From IMG/VR virus record IMGVR_UViG_3300019135_000009, positions 95,777-159,776 of that record: a stretch of DNA of 64,000 bases; one strand, 5' to 3'. Below are positions 30,642-39,192 of this stretch, piece by piece (the stretch's first letter is position 1; each line of letters opens with the position of its first letter). Position numbers and translations under genes: made by a program. Under the pieces are notes generated by a model that was given only the letters and a program-made list of their open reading frames with translations, ran no database searches and had not been told where the DNA came from. This DNA is from a virus.

Positions 30642-30835
30642 TGGGAATTTATACTCCTTTCTATGCATGTTTAGGAAATATTGAATTTGATGGGGAATTG
30701 TATTCAGTTGAAGGAATAGTTAAATATTATAATGGAAAACAAAAATTTACTTTGAAAAGTAAAGATGGCATAAAAGAAATGGTGTATTATCCACCAGAAG
30801 AGTCGGCTTTAGATGAATTTAAGAGGGGTAAATAG
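30641..30835 (+). CDS. small hypothetical protein, 64 aa
   Basis: ATG overlaps the previous stop (TAATG). Beta-rich (LGNIEFDGELYSVEGIVKYYNG; KFTLKSKDGIKEMVYYPPEE). Codon use returns to the AT-rich pattern of the phage. Function unknown. Confidence 0.55.
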   Translation: MGIYTPFYACLGNIEFDGELYSVEGIVKYYNGKQKFTLKSKDGIKEMVYYPPEESALDEFKRGK

Positions 30836-30848
30836 TTTTTAAATCTCC

Positions 30849-30877
30849 TTTACAAAACTAATTAATAATGATATAAT
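30849..30877 (+). promoter_or_regulatory. repressor-element promoter of the SPFH operon
   Basis: TTTACA (30849-30854), 17-base spacer with perfect element (30857-30870), TATAAT (30872-30877). Confidence 0.8.
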
Positions 30878-30915
30878 AAATGTATAAAGGAATAAGAGGA
30901 GTGGAAAACTATTTT

Positions 30916-31098
30916 ATGAATCAATCAAAAGTTTCAATTTATAAGGATAAGCTTGTTCACTTGCTAGATAAACTTATTAATAGGTCAGAGAGATGGCAAG
31001 AAGACGCAGTTGATCGGGAAGATGATCATGACATGTTTTTCTATAAAGGACAAAAAGATATGGCGAAAGAGATAAAAAGTCTGGTTAAGAAATTATAG
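30916..31098 (+). CDS. small hypothetical protein, 60 aa
   Basis: ATG 30880 lies between the -10 box and the expected transcription start, so it cannot be used from this promoter. ATG 30916 (GAGGAG 14 bases upstream) or GTG 30901 (AAAGGA nine bases upstream) are the candidates. Helical and charged with a hydrophobic heptad near the start. Confidence 0.55.
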   Translation: MNQSKVSIYKDKLVHLLDKLINRSERWQEDAVDREDDHDMFFYKGQKDMAKEIKSLVKKL

Positions 31099-31117
31099 CC
31101 AATGGAGGACAGCTATA

Positions 31118-31369
31118 ATGAACATTTTTTTAAAAAGTGAAGTGTTAGAAGTTGAAAAGATCATTACAAAAACAAATGCAAAAATGTTTAAAGATTTAAA
31201 AATTGGAGACAAAATTATGTTGTCAATCCCTGTGAAAAAAGCAGGGAGTAATAGAGGAACTTATGCAAGCTATATCACTATCGAGAATTTGCAAAATGGT
31301 GAGCGAGCCTATAAATCTTTTAATCAAATAGAGGATATGCTTAACAAGTTTGAGTTCAAGATTGTATAA
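31118..31369 (+). CDS. hypothetical protein, 83 aa
   Basis: ATG after TGGAGGAC. Small barrel-like protein (KMFKDLKIGDKIMLSIPVKKAG; TYASYITIENLQNGERAYKSF). Function unknown. Confidence 0.6.
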   Translation: MNIFLKSEVLEVEKIITKTNAKMFKDLKIGDKIMLSIPVKKAGSNRGTYASYITIENLQNGERAYKSFNQIEDMLNKFEFKIV

Positions 31370-31400
31370 AATTCAACTTTTATGAAGGAGGGTCTCCAGT

Positions 31401-31721
31401 ATGGAAAGTTATGTGCACATTAAATGCCCTAAATGTACCTATAGTTTTAATGAGTATATCGACAATCACTATTCTCATGTAAGTGATTTTGAGGTATGTG
31501 AACACTGCGGTTCAGTGAACCAGATTACAAAATTCAATGAAATCAAAGATACAGATGTAATTCTCGATATCATTGGTGAAGAATTAGAAAATGCGAATTA
31601 TCATAGCTTTACCTCACTTCCGATGTGTATTTTTGATGTAGTTAAAGATTTTGCTAAACCAGAAGATCATGTGAATCTTGCAAGGAGAATTGCTCTAGCT
31701 ATTCATGAAGAGGTGAGATAA
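31401..31721 (+). CDS. zinc-ribbon protein, 106 aa
   Basis: ATG after AAGGAGGG. KCPKCTYSF (9-17) and VCEHCGSVN (34-42) form a typical zinc ribbon; the C-terminal half is helical. Function unknown, possibly nucleic-acid binding. Confidence 0.65.
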   Translation: MESYVHIKCPKCTYSFNEYIDNHYSHVSDFEVCEHCGSVNQITKFNEIKDTDVILDIIGEELENANYHSFTSLPMCIFDVVKDFAKPEDHVNLARRIALAIHEEVR

Positions 31722-31724
31722 AGC

Positions 31725-31865
31725 ATGAAGGTTGTAATTGGTTCTCTGATTATCCTGTTTATTTTTGCTTTTGGAGTATGGTTAATGCTAAGCCCAACTT
31801 TCGGGAAAGTAGGTAAGCAAGCAACTAAAATTAAAAAAATTATGGAGGAAGATAAGAATGAATAA
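31725..31865 (+). CDS. small single-pass membrane protein, 46 aa
   Basis: ATG 31725 with GAAGAGGTGAG upstream. One membrane helix (VVIGSLIILFIFAFGVWLML), then a basic tail. Its stop overlaps the SPFH gene start by eight bases, so the two membrane proteins are probably made together. Confidence 0.55.
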   Translation: MKVVIGSLIILFIFAFGVWLMLSPTFGKVGKQATKIKKIMEEDKNE

Positions 31866-32658
31866 AAAGATTATTGGTGGAATTATTGTTGGTGGAGCAT
31901 TGGTATTAGGAGGGATTCTGGGATCAATGTTTATTGAGAAGATTCCAAATGGTTATGTAGGAGTTGTTTACTCACCAAATGGTGGAGTGAAAGATACGAC
32001 ATTAGATCAAGGATGGCATGTGGTTGGCCTGTTCGATAAAGTGACAGAGTATCCGGTTCGTATGCAAACAGTAAATAACGAAGATATTAAGGTAGCTACT
32101 TCTGACGGGAAAAATATCTCAATGGACATTGCCTATAACTATGTCGTTCAGCCAGATAAAGTAGTTGATGTATTCAATAAGTTCGGTGCAGTTGATGTTG
32201 AACAAATTGAAAATACATACTTGAAAACGCGTCTATGGGATGCGGCAAGACAATCAATTTCTAAATATTCAGTAATTGATACATATGGTCAAAAATCTTC
32301 CGAAGCGGCCGCAGAAGTTCAAAAGGCTTTTGCAGAAGACATGAAGAAATATGGATTCATTATTGATGATTTAACTCTTGGTGTTCCAAAGCCAGATAAA
32401 GCTACACAAGAAGCAATTGACGCGCGTGTGAAATCATCTCAAGAGCTTGAGCGTTCTCAAACAGAAATTAAAATTGCAGAAGCAGAAGCTAAGAAGAAAA
32501 AGATTGAAGCGCAAGGTATTGCAGACTATAACGAAACCATTAGAAAATCGATGTCAGATGAAATGATCAAATATCAATGGATTCAAAAATGGGACGGAAA
32601 GACACCTAAAGCAACTGGCTCAAATTCAATGATTCAACTGCCGCTAGAGGATAAGTAA
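31858..32658 (+). CDS. SPFH/prohibitin-family membrane protein
   Basis: 266 residues. One N-terminal membrane helix (IIGGIIVGGALVLGGILG), then a band-7 domain: PNGYVGVVYSPNGGVKDTTLDQGWH (31-55), the core VRMQTVNNEDIKVATSDGKNISMDIAYNYVV quoted in part, and a helical, Ala/Glu/Lys-rich coiled coil near 195-225 used for oligomerisation. Such proteins form ring- or cage-like membrane assemblies with scaffold or chaperone roles. In a phage it could organise replication at the membrane or modulate host FtsH-type proteases; this is inference. Confidence 0.8.
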   Translation: MNKKIIGGIIVGGALVLGGILGSMFIEKIPNGYVGVVYSPNGGVKDTTLDQGWHVVGLFDKVTEYPVRMQTVNNEDIKVATSDGKNISMDIAYNYVVQPDKVVDVFNKFGAVDVEQIENTYLKTRLWDAARQSISKYSVIDTYGQKSSEAAAEVQKAFAEDMKKYGFIIDDLTLGVPKPDKATQEAIDARVKSSQELERSQTEIKIAEAEAKKKKIEAQGIADYNETIRKSMSDEMIKYQWIQKWDGKTPKATGSNSMIQLPLEDK

Positions 32659-32659
32659 T

Positions 32660-32690
32660 AAAGTCAAGGGAGCAACTCCCTGGCTTTATT
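32660..32690 (+). terminator. terminator-like hairpin after the SPFH gene
   Basis: AAAGTCAAGGGAG (32660-32672), loop CAA, CTCCCTGGCTTT (32676-32687) with one bulge and one G-U pair, followed by ATT and no long U-run. Termination may be partial. Confidence 0.55.
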
Positions 32691-32721
32691 AAAAAATTCA
32701 ATAATAGAGGAGAGATAAAAT

Positions 32722-32916
32722 ATGAAAAGATATGAAGTTGAATTAGAAATTGTTCAAAAATTCACTACTACAGTAGTTGTTGAGGGTGACTTTAAAGATA
32801 GTCTCGATCCAAGAATCGATAAACTTGCTGAGGAAAAGGCAGATTTAATGAATCATGATGATTGGAACTATGAAGAGACTGAATTTGAAATTTTAAATGT
32901 ATTCGAAGAAAAATAA
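32722..32916 (+). CDS. small hypothetical protein, 64 aa
   Basis: ATG after AGAGGAGAG. Pattern strand-helix-strand (YEVELEIVQKFTTTVVVEGDF; WNYEETEFEILNVFEE), similar to many small phage proteins of unknown role. Confidence 0.55.
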   Translation: MKRYEVELEIVQKFTTTVVVEGDFKDSLDPRIDKLAEEKADLMNHDDWNYEETEFEILNVFEEK

Positions 32917-32948
32917 AAGGAAGAGTTAAAAATGCAGGTGAAATATGT

Positions 32949-33344
32949 ATGATAAAGGTTTCGGTATATACAGCAAATACAGATATAGACCATAATCATG
33001 GAACATTTACGAAAGGTACGAAGTATTTTGGAAGACATTCATTAAGCGGTGATATGCTTCTTATGATGAGTAATGAAGGATATTGGATTCCTTTTGTTGT
33101 AAGATATTTTGCTAAGAGCGGTCTAAATTCTTTTTTGAAAAACTTTAAGAAAGAAAAAGAATGTTTATACATACGAAATAAAAAGGATATTTATAAAATT
33201 GGATTAACACATGAATGGGAGAGTTTAAACGAATTTACAAATGTGTATTCTCGATGTGAGGAGTGCTATTACTCTAAGGCATTTTGCAACTGTGAAGAAG
33301 AAGACCAATTTGGCAAGGAAAACGATATTATATCCAATTCATAA
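32949..33344 (+). CDS. hypothetical protein with cysteine-rich tail, 131 aa
   Basis: ATG after CAGGTG. The N-terminus is beta-rich; near the C-terminus CEECYYSKAFCNCEEE clusters five cysteines. Possibly metal binding. Function unknown. Confidence 0.6.
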   Translation: MIKVSVYTANTDIDHNHGTFTKGTKYFGRHSLSGDMLLMMSNEGYWIPFVVRYFAKSGLNSFLKNFKKEKECLYIRNKKDIYKIGLTHEWESLNEFTNVYSRCEECYYSKAFCNCEEEDQFGKENDIISNS

Positions 33345-33377
33345 AAGATGATTTAGGTTTAAAAAGGAGAGGAATAA

Positions 33378-33959
33378 ATGAGAGTAGATATTATGGTAGA
33401 CATTGAATCACTTGGCAAAAAGATCGATTCAACAATCATTCAAATTGCCGCAATATCTTTTGATATTAACACAGGCAAATACATATCAAGTTTTAATCAG
33501 GTTGTTGATTTGGGAAGAAATTCTGAATCACCAAATTTAGATGCGGACACAATTAAATGGTGGATTGAAACAGATTCCAAGCTTTTTGCAGAACTTATTA
33601 GCAATGGAACAGTGTCTTCATCTGAGTTATTTAATAATTTTTATGAATGGATTGTAGATCAAGGAGGAGAGAAAAGTGTTTATCTATGGGGAAATGGGAT
33701 TCTTTTTGATAATAAGATGATCCAGTATCAACTTGAAAATGATCACAATCTTCCATACCCTATATTTTATAAAAATGATAGAGACGTTAGAACAATCCTA
33801 GAATTGGCAAGTAAAAAGATCGGTGTTAACGAAAGAGAGATAAAAGAAACAGTAAAACATTTTATGGCTGATGAAAATCTAGTTGAGCATAATGCATTGG
33901 ATGATGTTAAATATCAAATCAGATTAGTCACGGAATGTTATAAGACTTTAATTTCTTAA
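33378..33959 (+). CDS. DEDD-family 3'-5' exonuclease
   Basis: 193 residues. IMVDIESLGKKIDSTIIQIAAISFD (5-29) contains the first Asp-Glu pair; LWGNGILFDNKMI (about 96-108) holds the third acid; EHNALDDVKYQIRL (about 172-185) the last Asp with its His. The spacing fits the phage DexA and Rv2179c-like group. It may trim RNA or DNA 3' ends. Its own terminator follows directly. Confidence 0.75.
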   Translation: MRVDIMVDIESLGKKIDSTIIQIAAISFDINTGKYISSFNQVVDLGRNSESPNLDADTIKWWIETDSKLFAELISNGTVSSSELFNNFYEWIVDQGGEKSVYLWGNGILFDNKMIQYQLENDHNLPYPIFYKNDRDVRTILELASKKIGVNEREIKETVKHFMADENLVEHNALDDVKYQIRLVTECYKTLIS

Positions 33960-33985
33960 AAAGAGCGATAAAATCGTTCTTTTTT
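33960..33985 (+). terminator. intrinsic terminator
   Basis: AAAGAGCGAT (33960-33969), loop AAA, ATCGTTCTTT (33973-33982) with one G-U pair, then a T-run. It lies between the exonuclease and the next promoter. Confidence 0.8.
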
Positions 33986-33986
33986 G

Positions 33987-34015
33987 TTTACTAAACTAAT
34001 TAATAATGTTATAAT
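33987..34015 (+). promoter_or_regulatory. repressor-element promoter
   Basis: TTTACT (33987-33992), 17-base spacer with perfect element (33995-34008), TATAAT (34010-34015). A leader of about 130 bases separates it from the gene at 34148. Confidence 0.8.
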
Positions 34016-34034
34016 AGACTTATCAATAAAAAGA

Positions 34035-34055
34035 CGGCACTTATTTAAAGTGCCG
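34035..34055 (+). other. leader hairpin
   Basis: CGGCACTT (34035-34042), loop ATTTA, AAGTGCCG (34048-34055): a perfect 8-bp stem near the expected 5' end of the transcript. It is not followed by a U-run and could stabilise the mRNA. No gene is seen in the rest of the leader. Confidence 0.5.
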
Positions 34056-34147
34056 CAGAAAAGATGAAAACATAGTGTTGTGGGAATTAATATAGCCCTT
34101 TTATTGTACTATAGTTCTGAATAAAATTCAACAAAGGAGATAGATAT

Positions 34148-34870
34148 ATGACTACAGATAGAGAAATTGTCTTAAAAGCGTTGGTGGGGAGTCATAATTA
34201 TAATTTAGCAACAGAAGAATCTGATAAGGATTATAAAGTATTTGTCGCTCCAACTTTTGAAGACTTATATATGGGAAAAGAATATTCAAAATCAGTAATT
34301 ACTGATTCGGAAGATAATGATATTCATGATATCAGAAAGCTGTCAAAGTTGCTTTTTAAATCAAATATCAACTTCCTTGAGGTATTGGCCTCGACAGAAA
34401 TCGAAGTAGCGAACAACCCTGAAATTGAAGAAATCTATTCAATGAGGGAGGATATTTTTCGAATGAATCTGCCGTATTTATATAATGCTTGCGGCGGAAT
34501 GCACAAGAACAAAATGAGTCTTTTACATAAAGGAACAGAAGGAACTCAACATTTAGTTGATAAGTTTGGATATGACACCAAACAAGCTCAGCACGCTTAT
34601 AGATGCTTAAAGGTAATTGTAGATTACGCAGAGAATAAATTTGAAGACTTTGAAACGGTTATTAAATACTCTGGAGAAGATAAAGAATTTATGATGGATA
34701 TTAGGAATGGAGTTTTTGAAAGAGAAGTTTTTGAAAACTTTATTAAACATTATCATGATTCTACGTTTTCTCATCTCAAAGAGGTGTATCACTCACATGA
34801 ACCCAACTTAGAATTAAAGTCAAAAATTGATAAGTTAATCATGCAGTTAGTAAAAAGAAAGTTAAAATAA
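34148..34870 (+). CDS. RlaP-like (COG3541) nucleotidyltransferase, first copy
   Basis: 240 residues. KALVGSHNYNLATEESDKDYKVFV (11-34) is the GSxxYNL...SDxDY signature of RlaP-type nucleotidyltransferases, followed by a conserved helical part (DIRKLSKLLFKSNINFLEVLAS; NKMSLLHKG). RlaP proteins are predicted from comparative genomics to act in RNA repair near RNA ligases. A shorter relative lies at 45806. AAAGGAG ribosome binding site. Confidence 0.7.
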   Translation: MTTDREIVLKALVGSHNYNLATEESDKDYKVFVAPTFEDLYMGKEYSKSVITDSEDNDIHDIRKLSKLLFKSNINFLEVLASTEIEVANNPEIEEIYSMREDIFRMNLPYLYNACGGMHKNKMSLLHKGTEGTQHLVDKFGYDTKQAQHAYRCLKVIVDYAENKFEDFETVIKYSGEDKEFMMDIRNGVFEREVFENFIKHYHDSTFSHLKEVYHSHEPNLELKSKIDKLIMQLVKRKLK

Positions 34871-34884
34871 GAGGTTTAATACTA

Positions 34885-34912
34885 TTTCATCAAACGAATT
34901 AATAATGACAAT
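34885..34912 (+). promoter_or_regulatory. variant repressor-element promoter of the topoisomerase genes
   Basis: TTTCAT (34885-34890), variant element ACGAATTAATAATG (34894-34907), GACAAT (34907-34912). The ATG at 34905 is part of the element and not a start codon. Confidence 0.6.
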
Positions 34913-34934
34913 ACAGAAAAATAAGGATGATGGT

Positions 34935-36893
34935 ATGAATAAGTATAATGAAAACGCAATTGAATCGTTAGGAATTTTAGGCGGAGTTCGGGCAAAGCCT
35001 GCTTCCATTGGTCTTGAAAGTCACAACCACACCTTCTTAGAAATTTTAGGAAATGCCATTGATGAAGCGCGCGCAGGATATGGAGAAGAAATTATTGTAA
35101 CAAAGCATGAAGATGGCTCTATATCTGTACGTGACTTTGGCCGCGGAGTTCCAATGGGAAAAAATGAAAAAGGCGAATACGCATATAAAAAAGTATTTGA
35201 TGAGCTATGGGCAGGAGGAAAGTATAAGAATAATGATGAAGATGGCGGAAGCAATTATGAGTATTCATTAGGGACTAATGGTGTGGGAGCCACGGGAACA
35301 AATTACACTTCTGATTACTTCCAAGCAATTTCATACAACGGAAAAAGGTTGCTTGCAATTGAATATTTAAAGGGCGCAGAATATACGTCTTTAATAGAGA
35401 AAGAGTCAAGTGAGCCGAGAGGAACAAAAATTTCATGGCTACCTTCTGCCGAGTGTTTTAGAGGCAAAAGCGAAATTGATGATGAGTTTATTATTACAAC
35501 TCTTCGGGATCAAGCAATAGTCAATGGTGGTGTGAAATTTATTTTCACCAATCAGAAGACAGAAGAGACAACTGAATATTTTTATGAAAATGGAGTTCCT
35601 GATTATATTAAATCTCTGTCAAATGAGGAATATTCTTTGACTGATGTCATTTCCTTTTCTACAGAACAGAAAGGGAGAGACAATGACTCAGATAAAGATT
35701 ATAGAATTAAGGCCAATATTTATTTTAGTTTCAATCGCGAAACATCCTTTAGCAGATACTATCACAATACGTCATGGTTGGAGAACGGTGGAACACCAGA
35801 AGAATTTATCAAAAACTCTTTTACATATGTAATTGATAAATTTTTAAAAGAGCAAAACCTTTATAAAAAAGGAGAGAAGAAGATTTCATTTGATGATATC
35901 TCAGATAGTCTTCTTATTGTCACCAGTACATACTCTACAATTTCTTTATTTACCGACCAGACAAAAAAGAAAATTGGTTCAGACTTCATGAAGCAATCGA
36001 TTACAAAATGGCTCAGAGAACAATTAGAAATTTATTTTGTGGAAAACCCAAATGAAGCAAATCTTATTTTAAAACAGGTGCTAGTAAACAAGAACAGTCG
36101 AGAGAAGGCTGAGGCAACGAGACTTAGTGTCAAAAAGAAGCTCTCTGGGACAGTAAACAATTTAACTAATCGTATTGAGGGATTTGTAAATTGTAAGTCA
36201 AAAGATAATACGAAAACTGAGCTATATCTTGTAGAAGGAAAGTCAGCTCTAGGCTCTACAAAGCAAGGAAGAGACGCTGAGTTTCAGGCTATATATGCAT
36301 TGCGTGGCAAGATTCTCAACTGCTTAAAGGCTGATTATGACAAAATTTTTAAAAATGACATTATTATCGATCTGATTAAATTACTTGGGTGTGGCATCGA
36401 AGTTAAATCTAAACATGCCAAAGACTTGAATAGTTTTGATATCAACAAATTACGATGGTCAAAAATAGTCATTACAACAGATGCAGACGTAGATGGATTC
36501 CACATTAGAACACTCCTTCTTACGGCTATCTATAGGCTTATGCCTACTCTTATTGAAAAGGGATATGTATATATTGCAGAATCTCCATTATATGAAATTG
36601 AACAAAATGACGCATCAGTATTTGCATACAGTGACAAAGAAAAAGATGAAATTGTATCAAATATGAAAGGTGACTATACGGTTCAACGATCTAAAGGGTT
36701 AGGAGAGAATACCGCAGAAATGATGTGGGAAACTACCATGAATCCTGAAACGCGTAAATTAATCAAAGTAACTCCAAGCGGCGCAGAGGACACTTTGCAT
36801 TATTTTGAAATGTTTCTAGGAGACGATTTATCTGCACGCAAAAAATATATTGAAGATAACCTTCATCTTTATATAGAAGATGCGCTTGATTAG
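34935..36893 (+). CDS. type IIA topoisomerase B subunit (GyrB/ParE-like)
   Basis: 652 residues from ATG 34935 (AGGATGATGG). GHKL ATPase motifs: EILGNAIDEARAG with the Asn-Glu region near 36-48, DFGRGVPMG, and GTNGVGATGTNY. TOPRIM motifs: VEGKSALGSTKQGRD (usual EGDSA, with Lys for Asp here), ALRGKILN, and TTDADVDGFHIRTLL. Length suits a compact ParE without the gyrase insert. Together with the next gene it forms a complete DNA-cutting topoisomerase. Confidence 0.85.
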   Translation: MNKYNENAIESLGILGGVRAKPASIGLESHNHTFLEILGNAIDEARAGYGEEIIVTKHEDGSISVRDFGRGVPMGKNEKGEYAYKKVFDELWAGGKYKNNDEDGGSNYEYSLGTNGVGATGTNYTSDYFQAISYNGKRLLAIEYLKGAEYTSLIEKESSEPRGTKISWLPSAECFRGKSEIDDEFIITTLRDQAIVNGGVKFIFTNQKTEETTEYFYENGVPDYIKSLSNEEYSLTDVISFSTEQKGRDNDSDKDYRIKANIYFSFNRETSFSRYYHNTSWLENGGTPEEFIKNSFTYVIDKFLKEQNLYKKGEKKISFDDISDSLLIVTSTYSTISLFTDQTKKKIGSDFMKQSITKWLREQLEIYFVENPNEANLILKQVLVNKNSREKAEATRLSVKKKLSGTVNNLTNRIEGFVNCKSKDNTKTELYLVEGKSALGSTKQGRDAEFQAIYALRGKILNCLKADYDKIFKNDIIIDLIKLLGCGIEVKSKHAKDLNSFDINKLRWSKIVITTDADVDGFHIRTLLLTAIYRLMPTLIEKGYVYIAESPLYEIEQNDASVFAYSDKEKDEIVSNMKGDYTVQRSKGLGENTAEMMWETTMNPETRKLIKVTPSGAEDTLHYFEMFLGDDLSARKKYIEDNLHLYIEDALD

Positions 36894-36905
36894 GAGGAGA
36901 AGTAA

Positions 36906-39077
36906 ATGACTAACATGATTGAAGAAAACATTGTTGAAACGCTTACCAAAAATTATATGCCTTATACCGCGCATGTTATTATGGAGAGAGCTTTACCTGA
37001 AATCGATGGGTTAAAACCATCTCAAAGAAGGATATTATACACCATGTACAAGATGGGCTTACAAAAGGGCGGCCGTAAAAAATCTCAAGGTGTAGTAGGA
37101 CAAACTATGTTTTTGCATCCTCATGGTGATGCGGCTATCTATGAGACACTTGTAAGGATGTCTAAAGATGCAGAAGCACTTTTGATTCCATTTATCGATT
37201 CGAAAGGTAACTTCGGGAAGCAGTATTCCAGAGATATGAAGTACGCATCAGCGCGATATACTGAGGTAAGACTTACTGAAATTGCTAAAGAACTGTTTAA
37301 AAACATTGATAAAAATACCGTTGAGATGATCGATAACTATGATGGAACACTGAAAGAGCCAAGATACCTTCCTGTAACTTTCCCATCAATATTAACGAAT
37401 CCGCAGAATGGGATTGCGAATGGCATGGCGTCAAGTATTGCACCATTCAATCTAAATGAGGTAATTGACTACACTATTCAATACATCAAAAATCCAAAAC
37501 ATACAAAGGTTTCTGACTATATTAAAGCTCCAGACTTTCCTACGGGCGGAAATATTGTGTATAACCAAAGTGAACTTGAGAGAATTTATGATACTGGTAA
37601 AGGATCGGTGGTTATTCGTTCTTCATACAGGTTTGAGAAAAACTCAATTATTTTTGAGGACATTCCTTATACAACAACCTTTGAAGCGGTCATAGAGAAG
37701 ATTTCCCAGCTTGTTAAAGAAGGAAAACTTAAAGAGGTTGTAGATGTGGATGATATTTACGGAATCAATTCAAAGGGTATTGAAGTTACAGTTAAAAACA
37801 ATATTGACAAAAAGCTACTCGTAGAAAAGTTATTCAAATTAACTCCGCTACAATCTTCTTTCGGATGCAACTTCAATATCATTGTAAATGGTAGACCAAA
37901 GGTTTTGGGAGTAAAGCAAATTATTCACGAATGGTTAGTTTTTAGAGCAAATACAATCAAACGTGGATTTAGATTTGAAAAGCAGAAGAAGGAATCTAAA
38001 ATGCATTTGTTGTCTGCATTAAAACAGGTTCTTTTAGATATTGATAAAGCGATCAAAATCATTAGAGAAACCAAGACAAATAATGAAGTTGTCAAAAGAC
38101 TTATGTCTGTGTTTTCGATTGATAGAGAGCAGGCAGAATTTGTTGCGGAGATTAAATTAAGACATCTTAATAAAGAATATCTAATTAATCGTATTAAAGA
38201 TATTGAGAACCTAAAGTGTGAAATTGAGAACTTAGACGATCTTTTAAACAATCGCAAAAGGTTGGCTCAGTATATTATCGATGAATTGGCCAATGTTAAA
38301 AAACTATACGGGAAGCAAAGAAAGTCAAACGTTGTCCAACTAAGTGATATCCCAAAAATAGAAGCGGATAAAATTGAAGTTGATGATTACAATGTAAAAG
38401 TCTTTATAACTAAAGATGGTTATCTGAAAAAAGTTCCTCTTACATCTCTAAGGGGAAATTACTCGCTTAAAGTTAAAGACGGGGATGAAGTTATTAAAGA
38501 AGTGGAGACCACCAATAACTCGGAAGTTTTAGTATTTACGGATCAGCACCGAGTGTACAAGCACAAAATGTATGAAATTGAAGACCACAAACCATCTAGC
38601 TTAGGAGAGTATTTACCGTCATTATTAGAATTAAAAGAAGAAAACGTTCTTTTTGTAGCAGTGACTAATGATTATGACGGGTATCTAATTGTTGGGTTTG
38701 AGGACGGGAAGGTTGCAAAAATTGATCTTTCCGCATACCAAACTAAACAAAATAGAAAGATGCTTACTAAAGCTTATGCAGATAAAACAGCCATTTTCTT
38801 TGAGCACATTAGAGAAGATATTGATATTTTGGCGGTTTCTTCAATTGGAAAGGCTTTAGTATTTAATACATCAATGATTAATTCAAAAACCAGCAAGACT
38901 ACAATAGGTGTTCAAGTGTTAAAATCAAAGAATGATAGTATTGCCGAGGCGTATTATTTACTAAAAGACAAGTGTGAAGAGGCAGAATATTACCGAACTA
39001 CAAATGCCGGAGTTGGAAAGTATCTTCGTAAGGAAGATTTTTCAGATATTTTATTAACGCTTGACAAAACTAATTAA
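36906..39077 (+). CDS. type IIA topoisomerase A subunit (GyrA/ParC-like)
   Basis: 723 residues, AGGAGGAG ribosome binding site, 12 bases after the B subunit. GLKPSQRRILYTMYKMG (36-52) and HPHGDAAIYETLVRMS (76-91) are winged-helix quinolone-region motifs; the catalytic tyrosine is in ASARYTEVRL at residue 118. FPTGGNIVYN resembles the tower-domain start. The C-terminal 220 residues look like degenerate beta-pinwheel blades; a GyrA box is not evident, so ParC-like decatenation is more likely than supercoiling. Confidence 0.85.
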   Translation: MTNMIEENIVETLTKNYMPYTAHVIMERALPEIDGLKPSQRRILYTMYKMGLQKGGRKKSQGVVGQTMFLHPHGDAAIYETLVRMSKDAEALLIPFIDSKGNFGKQYSRDMKYASARYTEVRLTEIAKELFKNIDKNTVEMIDNYDGTLKEPRYLPVTFPSILTNPQNGIANGMASSIAPFNLNEVIDYTIQYIKNPKHTKVSDYIKAPDFPTGGNIVYNQSELERIYDTGKGSVVIRSSYRFEKNSIIFEDIPYTTTFEAVIEKISQLVKEGKLKEVVDVDDIYGINSKGIEVTVKNNIDKKLLVEKLFKLTPLQSSFGCNFNIIVNGRPKVLGVKQIIHEWLVFRANTIKRGFRFEKQKKESKMHLLSALKQVLLDIDKAIKIIRETKTNNEVVKRLMSVFSIDREQAEFVAEIKLRHLNKEYLINRIKDIENLKCEIENLDDLLNNRKRLAQYIIDELANVKKLYGKQRKSNVVQLSDIPKIEADKIEVDDYNVKVFITKDGYLKKVPLTSLRGNYSLKVKDGDEVIKEVETTNNSEVLVFTDQHRVYKHKMYEIEDHKPSSLGEYLPSLLELKEENVLFVAVTNDYDGYLIVGFEDGKVAKIDLSAYQTKQNRKMLTKAYADKTAIFFEHIREDIDILAVSSIGKALVFNTSMINSKTSKTTIGVQVLKSKNDSIAEAYYLLKDKCEEAEYYRTTNAGVGKYLRKEDFSDILLTLDKTN

Positions 39078-39089
39078 TAATGATATTAT
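39061..39089 (+). promoter_or_regulatory. repressor-element promoter of the nrd operon, inside the topoisomerase gene end
   Basis: TTGACA (39061-39066) encodes Asp-Lys of the topoisomerase tail; the perfect element is 39069-39082, and its TAA is the gene's stop; -10 TATTAT (39084-39089). Confidence 0.75.
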
Positions 39090-39159
39090 AATAATTGTAA
39101 CATGTTGAATAGGAGGTCGTCTAAGCCAATGAAGTTTAAATGATTTTTAAAACAACTAA

Positions 39160-39173
39160 ACTAATTAATAATG
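39160..39173 (+). promoter_or_regulatory. second repressor element before nrdH
   Basis: Perfect element 91 bases after the first one. No good -10 follows, and AAAGGAG directly after it is the nrdH ribosome binding site. Between the two elements, AGGAGG (39112) precedes a four-codon frame (ATG 39129, TGA 39141), a possible leader micro-frame. Confidence 0.55.
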
Positions 39174-39192
39174 ATAAAGGAGTTTGATTTAT

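Noticed and set aside
30880-30915. ATG at 30880 as a gene start
   Set aside because: It lies three bases after the -10 box TATAAT, before the expected transcription start, so it would not be on the transcript.
34905-34934. ATG at 34905 as start of the topoisomerase B subunit
   Set aside because: It is the last ATG of the repressor element and overlaps the likely -10 box; ATG 34935 has the ribosome binding site and leads directly into the conserved ATPase region.
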